A stretch of DNA of 64,000 nt from Candidatus Gastranaerophilales bacterium (lineage in GTDB: Bacteria; Cyanobacteriota; Vampirovibrionia; Gastranaerophilales; Gastranaerophilaceae). The stretch spans positions 7,539-71,538 of the forward strand of contig CAAGEQ010000008.1 in NCBI GenBank assembly GCA_900768915.1, read 5' to 3'. This document shows positions 6,954 through 16,200 of this stretch, piece after piece. The notes below the pieces were generated by a model. That model was not told the DNA's origin, did no database searches, and saw nothing but the letters and a program-made list of their open reading frames with translations. The first letter of the stretch is position 1; the number at the start of each line of letters is the position of its first letter. The position numbers were made by a program, and so were the translations under genes.

Positions 6954-8885
6954 ATGAAAAAAATTATTATCATTTTAATATTATTTTTTATAGCATTGTT
7001 CAACAACGTATTTGCAGCAGAACAGTATCGCATTCGTCCTGCTTGTTTTGATATATCAGGTTCTTTAATATTTTTACCAATTAAAACTAATAGTATAAAT
7101 CCTATTACTAATAATATTCAGTTTTCTAAAATGGATGATAAAAATGGGGTTATATTAGAAATAAAGTCTGCAATAATAGACAACCAGTATGAAGATTTAT
7201 TTTTTTCTACTGGTAATTTAAAGGAGTTTCAAATAGTTCAGCAAACTCCGTCTTCTGTTAAAATCGCAATGTATTTTAAAGATAATTATAATGTTTCAAA
7301 TGTAAAAATAGGTAATATAAATAATAATATTGTTATTACAATGACTCCACTTCAACCTTATGGTATGAATTATTACATTAACACGTATAGGGAAAATGAT
7401 AATCCCAAAGATTATAGAGAAGATTTGTTAATAACGTCAAGGACTATTGAAAAACAAGTTACCCCAATTGCTAATACAAAAAATATCAATAAATCAGCAA
7501 TGAATGAGATAAATCAAGCATTTTCTAACTCAAATTATCAGACGAATGAAGTTTTTGGAAACTATGAAGTAAAAAATGTTTCTGAAAATAATACTTTAAG
7601 GAGTAAGTATTATGTAAATAATATTTCAATCAAAGATAATTTATTTTCAATTTCTGGTATTGGTACTGTTGGAATACAGAAACCATTTTTATTAGAAAAA
7701 CCTTTGCGAATGGTTTTTGATTTGCCAAATACGTTATTGAATAAAAATTTATCAAATAAAGAATTTGTTTTAACAAATGGAGATAAAATTAAAGCCGGAC
7801 AGTTTACAACAGATACTACTAGATTGGTTGTAACGTCTGAGCAAGCAGCAAAATATATTCCTGTATATTCAGCGGATAGCCAAAGTTTATTGATAACAAA
7901 CCCACAAAATTTATTAACATCTCATTTGCCTGCTCAAAAAACAAATATAGTTAAAACTGCATTCCAAAAGTCAAGTGATTTATATAATTTAATTTTTGAG
8001 TTTGATAAACCTATATGTTATGCAATAAAAAGAACATCTGGTTATTTTTTCGTATATTTTTTGAATGCAGAACGATATAATGAAAGCAATTTTAAATCTG
8101 TTATTCGTTCAACATTATATGATGATAGCATTATTAGTTTAATGAAAAATACTGGTATGAGGTTATCTATACCAATGACTAATATTGAAGATATTGATAC
8201 ATATTTATCTCCAGATGGTCGAGTGTTTAAAATATCATCAAAGAAAGTAAAGGTTGTTGAACCAGAACCTAAAAAAGAAGAAAAACCAAAAGTTAAAAAA
8301 ACAAATAGTGTTATAACAACTTTGCCGAAATATACAGGTAATAAAAATCATAATGTTGTTGTTATTGATGCGGGGCATGGTGGTAAAGATTGTGGTGCTT
8401 TAAGAGATAATGTATATGAAAAAGATATAACATTAGATGTATCTCAAAGACTTCAAGCAATACTTCAGAAAAAAGGCTTGAAAGTGTATATGACGAGAAC
8501 GAATGATACTTATGTATCACTTCAAGATAGAACTACTTATACAGAGGGTATAAATCCTGCTATATTTGTAAGTGTACACGTTAATTCTTGTAATGTTACT
8601 TCACCAAAAGGTATAGAAACTCACTATTATCACGATAACAGTATAGAATTAGCAAATTGTGTACATACAAAACTTACAAGACGTGTAAGCAACACTCCTA
8701 ACCGTGGATTGTTGAAATCTCGTTTTTATGTTATAAATCATACTACAGTACCTGCGATACTTGTCGAAATAGGATTTATTTCTAATCCAGAGGAAAAACA
8801 CGAAATGACAACTCCTCAAAGAAAACAAGCAACAGCAGAAGGAATAGCCGAGGGTATAATTGAATATCTTAATAAACAAAAATAA
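6954..8885 (+). CDS. N-acetylmuramoyl-L-alanine amidase with AMIN region (AmiC-like)
   Basis: This exported enzyme would cleave the bond between N-acetylmuramic acid and L-alanine in peptidoglycan, probably during daughter-cell separation. Its 643 residues comprise a signal peptide (1-22, ending NVFA), a beta-rich AMIN-like targeting region with repeats, a lysine/proline/glutamate linker near residue 440, and a C-terminal Amidase_3 domain (about 465-640). The zinc ligands are visible: H in DAGHGG, E in YEKD and H in SVHVNS. The catalytic glutamate is in LVEIGF. AMIN-amidases of this size are common in cyanobacteria and relatives. G-rich ribosome-binding bases lie about 12 bases before the ATG. 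The murI start lies inside its 3' end. Confidence 0.92.
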   Translation: MKKIIIILILFFIALFNNVFAAEQYRIRPACFDISGSLIFLPIKTNSINPITNNIQFSKMDDKNGVILEIKSAIIDNQYEDLFFSTGNLKEFQIVQQTPSSVKIAMYFKDNYNVSNVKIGNINNNIVITMTPLQPYGMNYYINTYRENDNPKDYREDLLITSRTIEKQVTPIANTKNINKSAMNEINQAFSNSNYQTNEVFGNYEVKNVSENNTLRSKYYVNNISIKDNLFSISGIGTVGIQKPFLLEKPLRMVFDLPNTLLNKNLSNKEFVLTNGDKIKAGQFTTDTTRLVVTSEQAAKYIPVYSADSQSLLITNPQNLLTSHLPAQKTNIVKTAFQKSSDLYNLIFEFDKPICYAIKRTSGYFFVYFLNAERYNESNFKSVIRSTLYDDSIISLMKNTGMRLSIPMTNIEDIDTYLSPDGRVFKISSKKVKVVEPEPKKEEKPKVKKTNSVITTLPKYTGNKNHNVVVIDAGHGGKDCGALRDNVYEKDITLDVSQRLQAILQKKGLKVYMTRTNDTYVSLQDRTTYTEGINPAIFVSVHVNSCNVTSPKGIETHYYHDNSIELANCVHTKLTRRVSNTPNRGLLKSRFYVINHTTVPAILVEIGFISNPEEKHEMTTPQRKQATAEGIAEGIIEYLNKQK

Positions 8886-9678
8886 TGAAAAAATAGCATT
8901 TTTTGATTCCGGTGTTGGCGGGCTTACTGTTTATGCAAAATTTCGTAAAATATTGAGTACGGAAGATTGTATTTATTTTGGTGATTTAAAACATTTGCCT
9001 TATGGAAACAAATCAAAAGATGAATTGATTAGTTATTCAAGAGATATTTTTGATTTTTTTAAATCAAAAAATGTAAAGGCAGTTGTTATGGCTTGTAATA
9101 CATCATCTGCTGCTACATATTCAACTGTTTCAAAAGAATATGATTTTAAAATATATCCGATTATTCAGTCTTGTGCTCAGATAATTGCTTCACAAGGTTA
9201 TTCAAGATTGGGTATTTTTGCAACAGAATCAACAATCAATTCAGGTGTATATGAATCTGAAATTCATAAGTATAATTCAAATATGAAAACATTTGCTCAA
9301 AGTTGTCCACAATGGGTGAATATTGTTGAATCTCACAGTCAAAATGATGAAAATAGTATTAAAATTATAAAATCTGATTTAGATAAAATGTTAGGAAATA
9401 ATCCTGATAAAATAATTTTGGGTTGTACTCATTATCCGTATTTATTAGATGTTTTATCAAGATTTACTGATAGAGAAAGATTTATTGATCCGGCTGAATA
9501 TTTTGTACAACATATAAAATCAGATTTAGAAGAAAATAATTTGTTAAACCAACAAACAACAAATGGAAGTGAAGAATTTTTTGTTAGTGCAAATCCTGAG
9601 AGTTTTAGACTTGCGGCTCAGATGTTCTATGATGTAAAACAAGTAGAATTAAAAGATATTGAAAAAACTTCTGTTTAA
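8860..9678 (+). CDS. murI: Glutamate racemase
   Basis: MurI converts L-glutamate to the D-glutamate used for peptidoglycan. The 272-residue frame has all signature blocks: FFDSGVGGLTV at the N-terminus, YFGDLKHLPYGNKS, the first catalytic cysteine in MACNTSSA and the second in LGCTHYPY. No ATG is available before the conserved DSGVGG, so the start is taken as TTG 8860, with GAGGG at about 8850-8854 as ribosome-binding site. This puts the start 26 bases inside the amidase gene, implying translational coupling of two cell-wall genes. Confidence 0.93.
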   Translation: MNILINKNNEKIAFFDSGVGGLTVYAKFRKILSTEDCIYFGDLKHLPYGNKSKDELISYSRDIFDFFKSKNVKAVVMACNTSSAATYSTVSKEYDFKIYPIIQSCAQIIASQGYSRLGIFATESTINSGVYESEIHKYNSNMKTFAQSCPQWVNIVESHSQNDENSIKIIKSDLDKMLGNNPDKIILGCTHYPYLLDVLSRFTDRERFIDPAEYFVQHIKSDLEENNLLNQQTTNGSEEFFVSANPESFRLAAQMFYDVKQVELKDIEKTSV

Positions 9679-9780
9679 AAAGATTTGTAAATAATATTTA
9701 ATATTTTGCAAAAATATACGCAACTTTTATTGTGTGAAATACTTATTATATGTAAGTAGTGTGATAGGAGTTATTTAGTT

Positions 9781-9927
9781 ATGTATAGTGAAGCATTTAT
9801 GCGTTACTTGATGAATTATCAAGCAGAAGAAAATGAACCTAAGCAAAAAGAAGGCGTTCAAGAAATAGAATTTAAAAATTGTAGTGCTGGAAGATTAGCA
9901 CGTGTGTATGTAACGATTAAAAAATAG
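9781..9927 (+). CDS. Small hypothetical protein (48 aa)
   Basis: This short frame begins with ATG 9781, ten bases after a clean AGGAG at 9766-9770, and ends at TAG 9925. The product has a tyrosine/methionine-rich start (MYSEAFMRYLMNYQ), an acidic-lysine middle and a basic end with one cysteine. No domain is recognised. It lies alone in the 386-base gap between murI and the Fe-S scaffold gene. Coding is supported only by the ribosome-binding site and a composition like that of its neighbours. Confidence 0.5.
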   Translation: MYSEAFMRYLMNYQAEENEPKQKEGVQEIEFKNCSAGRLARVYVTIKK

Positions 9928-9960
9928 TTGTTTTTAGAATATAGATTTATTTACCTCAGG

Positions 9961-10002
9961 CATGAATGGATTGTGTAAAAAAATTCATGTTTACTATATA
10001 AT
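9961..10002 (+). promoter_or_regulatory. Promoter candidate with inverted repeat before the Fe-S scaffold operon
   Basis: TATAAT at 9997-10002 is a -10 candidate about 60 bases before the ATG at 10065. Just upstream an inverted repeat, CATGAAT (9961-9967) and ATTCATG (9983-9989), spans the expected -35 zone, where only a poor TTGTGT is seen. The arrangement suggests an operator or activator site. The binding factor is unknown. Confidence 0.4.
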
Positions 10003-10064
10003 TACAGTATAGAAGTAAGAGTTAATGAATAGTTCTGTTTAATACAGTTTATGAAGGAGGTAAA

Positions 10065-10766
10065 ATGGATCATATTCAAGTTACTACGGAAATTGCAGAA
10101 AAATGTTGCGTAAAACGTGGTGTTAAAGGCGTTCCGGCTCCAATTCCTCAAGAAGGTGAATGGACAAAATGTAAAGAAATAAAAGATATTTCAGGTTTGA
10201 CACACGGTTGTGGTTGTTGTGCACCTCAACAAGGTACTTGTAAATTAACATTAAACGTTAAAAATGGTGTTATTCAAGAAGCATTAGTTGAAACAATCGG
10301 TTGTTCAGGTATGACTCACTCAGCTGCTATGGCTGGTGAAATTCTTCCTGGTAAAACAATTTTAGAAGCATTAAATACTGACCTTGTATGTGATGCTATT
10401 AACGTTGCTATGAGAGAATTATTCTTGCAAATCGTTTATGGTAGAACACAATCTGCATTCTCAGAAAATGGTTTACCAGTAGGTGCTGGTTTGGAAGATT
10501 TGGGTAAAGGTCTTTGCTCAATGTGTGGTACAATTCACTCAACAGCACAAAAAGGTGTTAGATACCTTCAATTAACAGAAGGTTATATCCTTGAATTAGG
10601 TCTTGATAAGAACAATGAAGTTATCGGATATAAATTCGTTAACCTTGGTAAAGTTATGGATGCTATCAAAGATGGTGTTGATCCAAAAGAAGCTTACGAA
10701 AAGAATATTGGAACTTACGGCAGATATGCAGATGCTGTTAAGTACATCGATCCTCGTAAAGAGTAG
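10065..10766 (+). CDS. Iron-sulfur cluster assembly scaffold-like protein (partner of GGGtGRT protein)
   Basis: This 233-residue cytoplasmic protein belongs to the family annotated as Fe-S cluster assembly scaffold proteins found beside GGGtGRT genes in anaerobes. The middle resembles the NifU/IscU N-domain: ETIGCSGMTHSAAMAGEIL with one cysteine, and further cysteines in HGCGCCAP, GTCK and LCSMCG. It could hold or deliver an Fe-S cluster, but this has not been demonstrated for the family as far as I know. A strong AAGGAGGT precedes the ATG. The GGGtGRT gene follows after a short gap. Codon use is noticeably more C-ending than in neighbouring genes, suggesting high expression. Confidence 0.85.
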   Translation: MDHIQVTTEIAEKCCVKRGVKGVPAPIPQEGEWTKCKEIKDISGLTHGCGCCAPQQGTCKLTLNVKNGVIQEALVETIGCSGMTHSAAMAGEILPGKTILEALNTDLVCDAINVAMRELFLQIVYGRTQSAFSENGLPVGAGLEDLGKGLCSMCGTIHSTAQKGVRYLQLTEGYILELGLDKNNEVIGYKFVNLGKVMDAIKDGVDPKEAYEKNIGTYGRYADAVKYIDPRKE

Positions 10767-10842
10767 GCTTTAGCCAATGCCAAAATGTTTGGCAAAATTG
10801 TTAGTAGAAGATATTAGAAAAAATATAAAAAGGAAAATAGAT

Positions 10843-11844
10843 ATGGCAAAATTTGAAGGACAAGATAGACGTGAGGCTACTTTAGCTAAAGTTTTACCTG
10901 AATATGGTTTCAAATCTTTAGATGAAGCTCGCGATTTATGCTTATCAAAAGGAATTGATGTAGATGCTATCGTTAAAGGTATTCAGCCTATCGCTTTCGA
11001 TAACGCATCTTGGGCATACACATTAGGTTGTGCAATCGCAATCAAAAAAGGTATCAAAAATGCAGCAGAAGCAGCTGAAGCAATAGGTTTAGGTTTACAA
11101 GCATTTGCTGTTCCTGGTTCAGTTGGTGACAGAAGACAAGTTGGTATCGGTCATGGTAACTTGGCAGCAATGTTATTAAGAGAAGAAACAAAATGTTTCT
11201 GTTTCTTAGCAGGTCACGAATCATTCGCAGCAGCAGAAGGTGCTATTGGTATCGCTAGAAATGCGAACAAAGTTAGAAAAGAACCTTTAAGAGTTATCTT
11301 AAATGGTTTAGGTAAAGATGCTGCTTACATCATTGCTAGAATCAATGGTTTCACAGCAGTTGAAACAGAATATGATTTCAAAACAGGCGATTTAAAAATC
11401 GTTAAAGAAACTCCATTCTCAGATGGTGAAAGAGCAAATGTAAGATGTTATGGTGCAGATGACGTTAACGAAGGTGTTGCAATTATGATTCATGAAGGTG
11501 TTGATGTATCTATTACTGGTAACTCAACTAACCCAACAAGATTCCAACACCCAGTTGCTGGTACTTATAAAAAATGGTGCTGGGAACATGATAGAAAATA
11601 CTTCTCTGTTGCATCTGGTGGTGGTACTGGTAGAACACTTCACCCAGATAACGTTGCAGCAGGTCCAGCTTCTTATGGTATGACTGATACAATGGGTAGA
11701 ATGCATGGAGATGCTCAATTTGCGGGTTCATCTTCAGTTCCAGCTCACGTTGAAATGATGGGTGTTATCGGTATGGGTAATAACCCTATGGTTGGTGCAA
11801 CAGTTGCTGTTGCAGTTGCTGTAGAAAGTGCTATGAACAAATAG
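10843..11844 (+). CDS. GGGtGRT protein
   Basis: The 333-residue protein is named for its conserved motif, seen here as ASGGGTGRTLHPDN about 70 residues from the end. Other conserved stretches are GIGHGNLAAM, SITGNSTNPTRFQHP and a glycine/alanine-rich C-terminus. Its biochemical role is unknown; it occurs almost always with the Fe-S scaffold-like gene just upstream. An in-frame ATG at 10777 would add 22 basic residues, but the AAAAGG ribosome-binding site at about 10829 and the family start MAKFEGQDRR favour ATG 10843. A terminator follows, so this is the last gene of a two-gene operon. Confidence 0.9.
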   Translation: MAKFEGQDRREATLAKVLPEYGFKSLDEARDLCLSKGIDVDAIVKGIQPIAFDNASWAYTLGCAIAIKKGIKNAAEAAEAIGLGLQAFAVPGSVGDRRQVGIGHGNLAAMLLREETKCFCFLAGHESFAAAEGAIGIARNANKVRKEPLRVILNGLGKDAAYIIARINGFTAVETEYDFKTGDLKIVKETPFSDGERANVRCYGADDVNEGVAIMIHEGVDVSITGNSTNPTRFQHPVAGTYKKWCWEHDRKYFSVASGGGTGRTLHPDNVAAGPASYGMTDTMGRMHGDAQFAGSSSVPAHVEMMGVIGMGNNPMVGATVAVAVAVESAMNK

Positions 11845-11863
11845 TTTATAACATTTGAATATA

Positions 11864-11898
11864 GAAAAAGGGCTATCAAATTTTGATAGTCCTTTTTT
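11864..11898 (+). terminator. Terminator of the scaffold/GGGtGRT operon
   Basis: An A-run, a GG(G)CTATCAAA arm, the complementary TTTTGATAGTCC arm and a run of six T follow 20 bases after the stop. The stem has one bulge or mismatch. The symmetrical flanks could also serve the convergent MCE gene. Confidence 0.75.
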
Positions 11899-11967
11899 AT
11901 TAAGTAGCAAAAAAATTTTTTAAAGTCTCGTGATGATGGGTTATTTGCAGATTTGGTAAAATAAAAT

Positions 11968-12855
11968 TTATTTACCACAAGGTTGGCAATTGTTTTCATC
12001 AATAGATTTACCAAAGAATAATCTTATTCCACCAAAAGGTTTTCTTAAGGTTTGTCTTATTCCACAAGAAATTGCATTTGTGTTTGTTAATATTTCATTT
12101 AGATTTTGTATTGTTGTGTCAAACATTGGAATATAAGTATTTATATCATTTGTTGTTTTAACGAAATTATCAGAAATATTATTTAGACCATTAGATGATT
12201 TTTCAATGTTATCAAATGTATTTTGTAGTTGTTGTGTTTGGATAGCATTGTTTATTTTAGATGATATTTGAGTCATATTATTTGAACTTTTTTCTAAGTT
12301 TGAAGTCGTATTAACAACATTTTGTTTGTTAGAACTTACAAAATCTTGTAGAATTATAAACAATTGTCCAAGTGCTTCTAGTGATGTGTTTAAATTTTCA
12401 GAAGATAATACTAAATTATGTCTTATTGCTTCAATATCTTCTGGATTTTGGTTTTTTAATAATTCGTTTATATCAATTGCAACATTACCTTTTAATCTAG
12501 TACCATTGTGAATAAAAGTTGAAGATGGTGTTTCTGGATAAATTAATTCTATAAAATCACGTTCAAATTTATATCTAACTTCTTTTTTTAGTATTACTTT
12601 TGTATTATCAGGTATTTTTAACTTTTTAGAAAATAATAATAATTTGACTTCCGTATGTGTGAAATCGTTACTATGTCTTTGAGAATAAACTTTTCCTATT
12701 TCTATACCTTTATAATAAACTTTTATATTATGTTGAAAAGGTCGAAGTTCTTTGAATTCCACAATAACATGCATTGATGTTAAATATGTGTAAATATGTA
12801 TCATAAAACAAATTGCACACAAAATGAGTATTGAATAGATAAAATATTTTTTCAT
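11968..12855 (-). CDS. MCE/MlaD-domain lipid-transport protein
   Basis: The 295-residue protein has an N-terminal transmembrane anchor (about residues 5-27) and an MCE/MlaD domain (about 30-115) with the typical VYYKGIEIGKV strand pair. A long asparagine/serine-rich coiled coil follows (about 150-265), then a short tail with a CxxC pair. MCE proteins form periplasmic tunnels that move phospholipids or sterols between membranes, normally with an MlaE permease and MlaF ATPase. Neither is adjacent, so the transporter would be encoded elsewhere. The presence of this family supports a double-membrane cell. No close upstream or downstream partner is seen on this strand. Confidence 0.82.
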   Translation of the reverse strand: MKKYFIYSILILCAICFMIHIYTYLTSMHVIVEFKELRPFQHNIKVYYKGIEIGKVYSQRHSNDFTHTEVKLLLFSKKLKIPDNTKVILKKEVRYKFERDFIELIYPETPSSTFIHNGTRLKGNVAIDINELLKNQNPEDIEAIRHNLVLSSENLNTSLEALGQLFIILQDFVSSNKQNVVNTTSNLEKSSNNMTQISSKINNAIQTQQLQNTFDNIEKSSNGLNNISDNFVKTTNDINTYIPMFDTTIQNLNEILTNTNAISCGIRQTLRKPFGGIRLFFGKSIDENNCQPCGK

Positions 12856-13007
12856 AACTCAAATATGATAGCAACTATTAAGAGGATTTATATTACCCAA
12901 TAATATATAGATACATGGTTGTTTTTAGGCTGTTTGTACATAATCTATGTTATGTTACCTAACAAAATAAAAATAAAGATATATCTAACAAACATTGTTT
13001 TAAATTA

Positions 13008-13181
13008 TTAAATTATTTTGTTTTTAACATCTTTGACATCTAATGCAAGTATGTCTGAAATTCTTAATCCACTATTTATACCTAGTGAAAAAATTATATA
13101 ATCTCTTTGAGATTTTTTATTCAAAATATCTTTAACAAGTTTTAAATCTTCAAGGTTACGAATAGGTTCGACTATGTTCAT
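13008..13181 (-). CDS. Tyrosine recombinase N-terminal fragment (57 aa)
   Basis: A minus-strand frame from ATG 13181 to TAA 13008 encodes 57 residues that match the start of phage-type tyrosine recombinases. It opens with MNIVEPIRNLEDL, then has RDYIIFSLGINSGLRISDIL, which includes the box I arginine (SGLRISD). The protein ends right after DVKN, so the R-H-R-Y catalytic remainder is absent and is not visible in another frame up to 12856. A good AAGGAG precedes the ATG. It may be a decayed integrase or a functional mini-protein keeping only the box I region. It lies between the nifJ terminator and the MCE gene. Confidence 0.6.
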   Translation of the reverse strand: MNIVEPIRNLEDLKLVKDILNKKSQRDYIIFSLGINSGLRISDILALDVKDVKNKII

Positions 13182-13204
13182 TTTAACTCCTTAATCTGTG
13201 CATA

Positions 13205-13242
13205 AAAAAGAGGTTGCAGTTTCCTACAACCTCTCTTTTTTA
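13205..13242 (-). terminator. Terminator of nifJ
   Basis: An inverted repeat (AGAGGTTG with CAACCTCT, flanked by A and T runs) lies about 20 bases past the nifJ stop in the minus direction. It also separates nifJ from the small recombinase fragment. Confidence 0.78.
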
Positions 13243-13259
13243 TCATATTAATAAAATGA

Positions 13260-16200
13260 TTACTTAATCAATTCACCAACAGATTTGAATACTGCCATTC
13301 TCTTAGCTGCATCTTCTTCTGCTTGTGCAAATAGTGCTTCAGCATTATCAGGATTTGTTTTAGCAAGTGATTTGTATCTTCTTTCACTTCTAATGAAGTC
13401 TTGATAACTACCTTTAGGATCTTTTGCATCCCAAGTGAATGGTTGTTCGTTAGCAGGGTTATATCTGTATAATGGGAAATAACCTGCTTCAACGGCACGT
13501 TTTTGTTCTGTTTGAGTTTTACTCATATCGATACCGTGTGCGATACAAGGAGCATAAGCAAAGATGATAGATGGTCCATTATAAGCTTCAGCTTCTTGGA
13601 ATGCTTTAAGAGTTTGACCTCTGTCTGCACCCAATGCAACTGATGCAACATATACATAACCATAAGACATGCTCATCAAGCCCATGTTTTTCTTGTAAGT
13701 TTTCTTACCGCCAGTAGCGAACTTAGCAACTGCACCTGTAGGTGTAGATTTAGATGCTTGACCACCAGTGTTAGAATATACTTCTGTATCAAGAACTAAG
13801 ATATTAACGTTTTTGTTTTGAGCAAGAACGTGGTCGATACCACCGTATCCAATATCGTTAGCCCAACCATCACCACCGATAATCCATACAGATTTATCAG
13901 TGAAGTAGTCTTGAAGTTCTCTAACCTTAGCAAGGTCAGGACATTCAACATCTGCATATTTTGCAAGAACTTCTTTTGCTTTAGTTTGAGCAGCAATCGC
14001 TTCTTCAGTTTTTGAATTATCGAAGTGAGCCATAGCACCTTCCAAAGCTTCTTTCAAGTCTGCAGGTGTTTTATCGTTTTCAATTACTTTTTCAACGAAT
14101 GATTTTAATGTACTTCTGTTTTGGTCAACAGCCAATCTCATACCGTAACCAAATTCAGCATTATCTTCAAATAATGAATTAGCCCAAGCTGGACCTCTGC
14201 CTTCTTTAGTCTTAGTATAAGGGATTGTTGGGAATGTACCTGAGTAAATTGAAGAACAACCAGTTGCGTTAGCAATGATTGAATTTTCACCGAATAATTG
14301 TGAAACCAATTTAACATAAGGTGTTTCACCACAACCAGCACAAGCACCTGAGAATTCAAATAATGGTTTTCTAAGCATTGCACCTTTCATTGTCTTAGTA
14401 GTGTTTCTACCCATTACGTTGTCTGGTAATGCATCGAAGAATTTTTCATTTTCTAATTCGCAAGCTTCAACTTCTTTTTCAATAGTTGACCAAGTAAGTG
14501 CTTGTTTTTCAGGGTTTTTGTTTGCAGGACATTGGTCAAGACAAACACCACAACCTGTACAATCTTCGCAATATACTTGAACTTTGAATTGTTCACCGTT
14601 TGCATTTGGTTTTGCATCAACAGTATTGAATGATGCTGGAGCATCTTTTAAACTGTCTTTTTCAGCTAATTTAGTTCTGATTGCTGCGTGTGGACATGCA
14701 GAAGCACAGATACCACATTGAATACAGTTTTCAGAGTTCCAGTGAGGAACACGTGGAGCAATACCACGTTTTTCTAAACATGCTGTACCTGTAGGGATAA
14801 CACCGTCAACACTCATAGCAGAAACAGGAATGTCATCACCTTTTTGTCTCATTGATGGTTCAATGATTTTCTTAGCAAAATCATCAGCATCATCAGCGAT
14901 AAGTTTTACATCATCAACGCAACCAACGCCATCTAATGATGAAGGAATTGTTACTTCTTCACAAGCATCAACAGCAGCATCAATCAATGCAAGGTTCATA
15001 TTAACAACGTCGTCACCTTTTTTCTTGAATGTCTTAGTTGTCATTGCTTTCATACCTTCTAATGCTTGTTCAAAAGGAATGATTCCTGATACCTTGAAGT
15101 ATGCAACCATCATAACTGTGTTAGCACCTTTACCACGTAGGCCAGGTTGTTCTTTGATTAATTTTTCAGCATCTACGTTGTAGAATTTGATTTTCTTATC
15201 AATGATAGTTTTTTGCATATCTCTAGTTAAGTGAGCAAATGCTTCTTCCTTAGAGTATGGTGAATTTAATAAGAATGTACCACCTTCTTTGATACCTTTT
15301 AATAAGTCATATCTGCCAATATAAGCATGAGCAGAACAAGATACAAAGTCAGGTGCTGTAATCAAGTAAGTAGACTTGATTGGTTGGTCACCAAATCTCA
15401 AGTGAGAAACAGTTACACCGAAAGATTTTTTAGAGTCATAAGCAAAATATGCTTGAGCATCTTTATCAGTGTATTGACCAATAATTTTGATTGAGTTTTT
15501 GTTAGCACCAACAGTACCATCTGAACCCAAACCCCAGAACATGCAGTTTGTAGTTCCTTCTGGTTCAGTAACGATGTGTTCTGTTACTTTTAATGATTTG
15601 TGAGTAACATCATCTTCGATACCAACTGTGAAACCGTGGAAACCGTTTTCTTCTGAGTGTTTGTAAATAGCAAGAACCATTGATGGTGTAAATTCTTTAG
15701 AAGATAAACCATAACGTCCGCCGATTACTCTGATGTCTTTGTTGTCTAATGCTGCAACTACATCTAAGTATAATGGTTCACCGATTGAACCAGGTTCTTT
15801 TGTTCTATCAAGAACTACGATACGTTTTGTAGATTCAGGAAGTGCTTCATTAAATCTCTTAACATCGAATGGTCTGTATAATCTAACTTTAACTAGACCA
15901 TACTTAGTACCTCTTGTTTTGTTAAGGTATTCAATAGTTTCTTCGATTGTTTCACAACCAGAACCGATAGCAACGATAACATCAGTAGCATCAGGAGCAC
16001 CAACGTAATCGAATGGGTGATATTGTCTGCCAGTTACAGCAGCAACTTTATCCATATATTCTTGAACGATGTCAGGAACTGCATCATAGTATTTATTAAC
16101 TGTTTCACGTCCTTGGAAATATACGTCAGTATTTTGAGCACCAACTTTACATATAGGTGCTTCTGGACGCATTGCTCTTTGTCTGAATTCTTCAATATAT

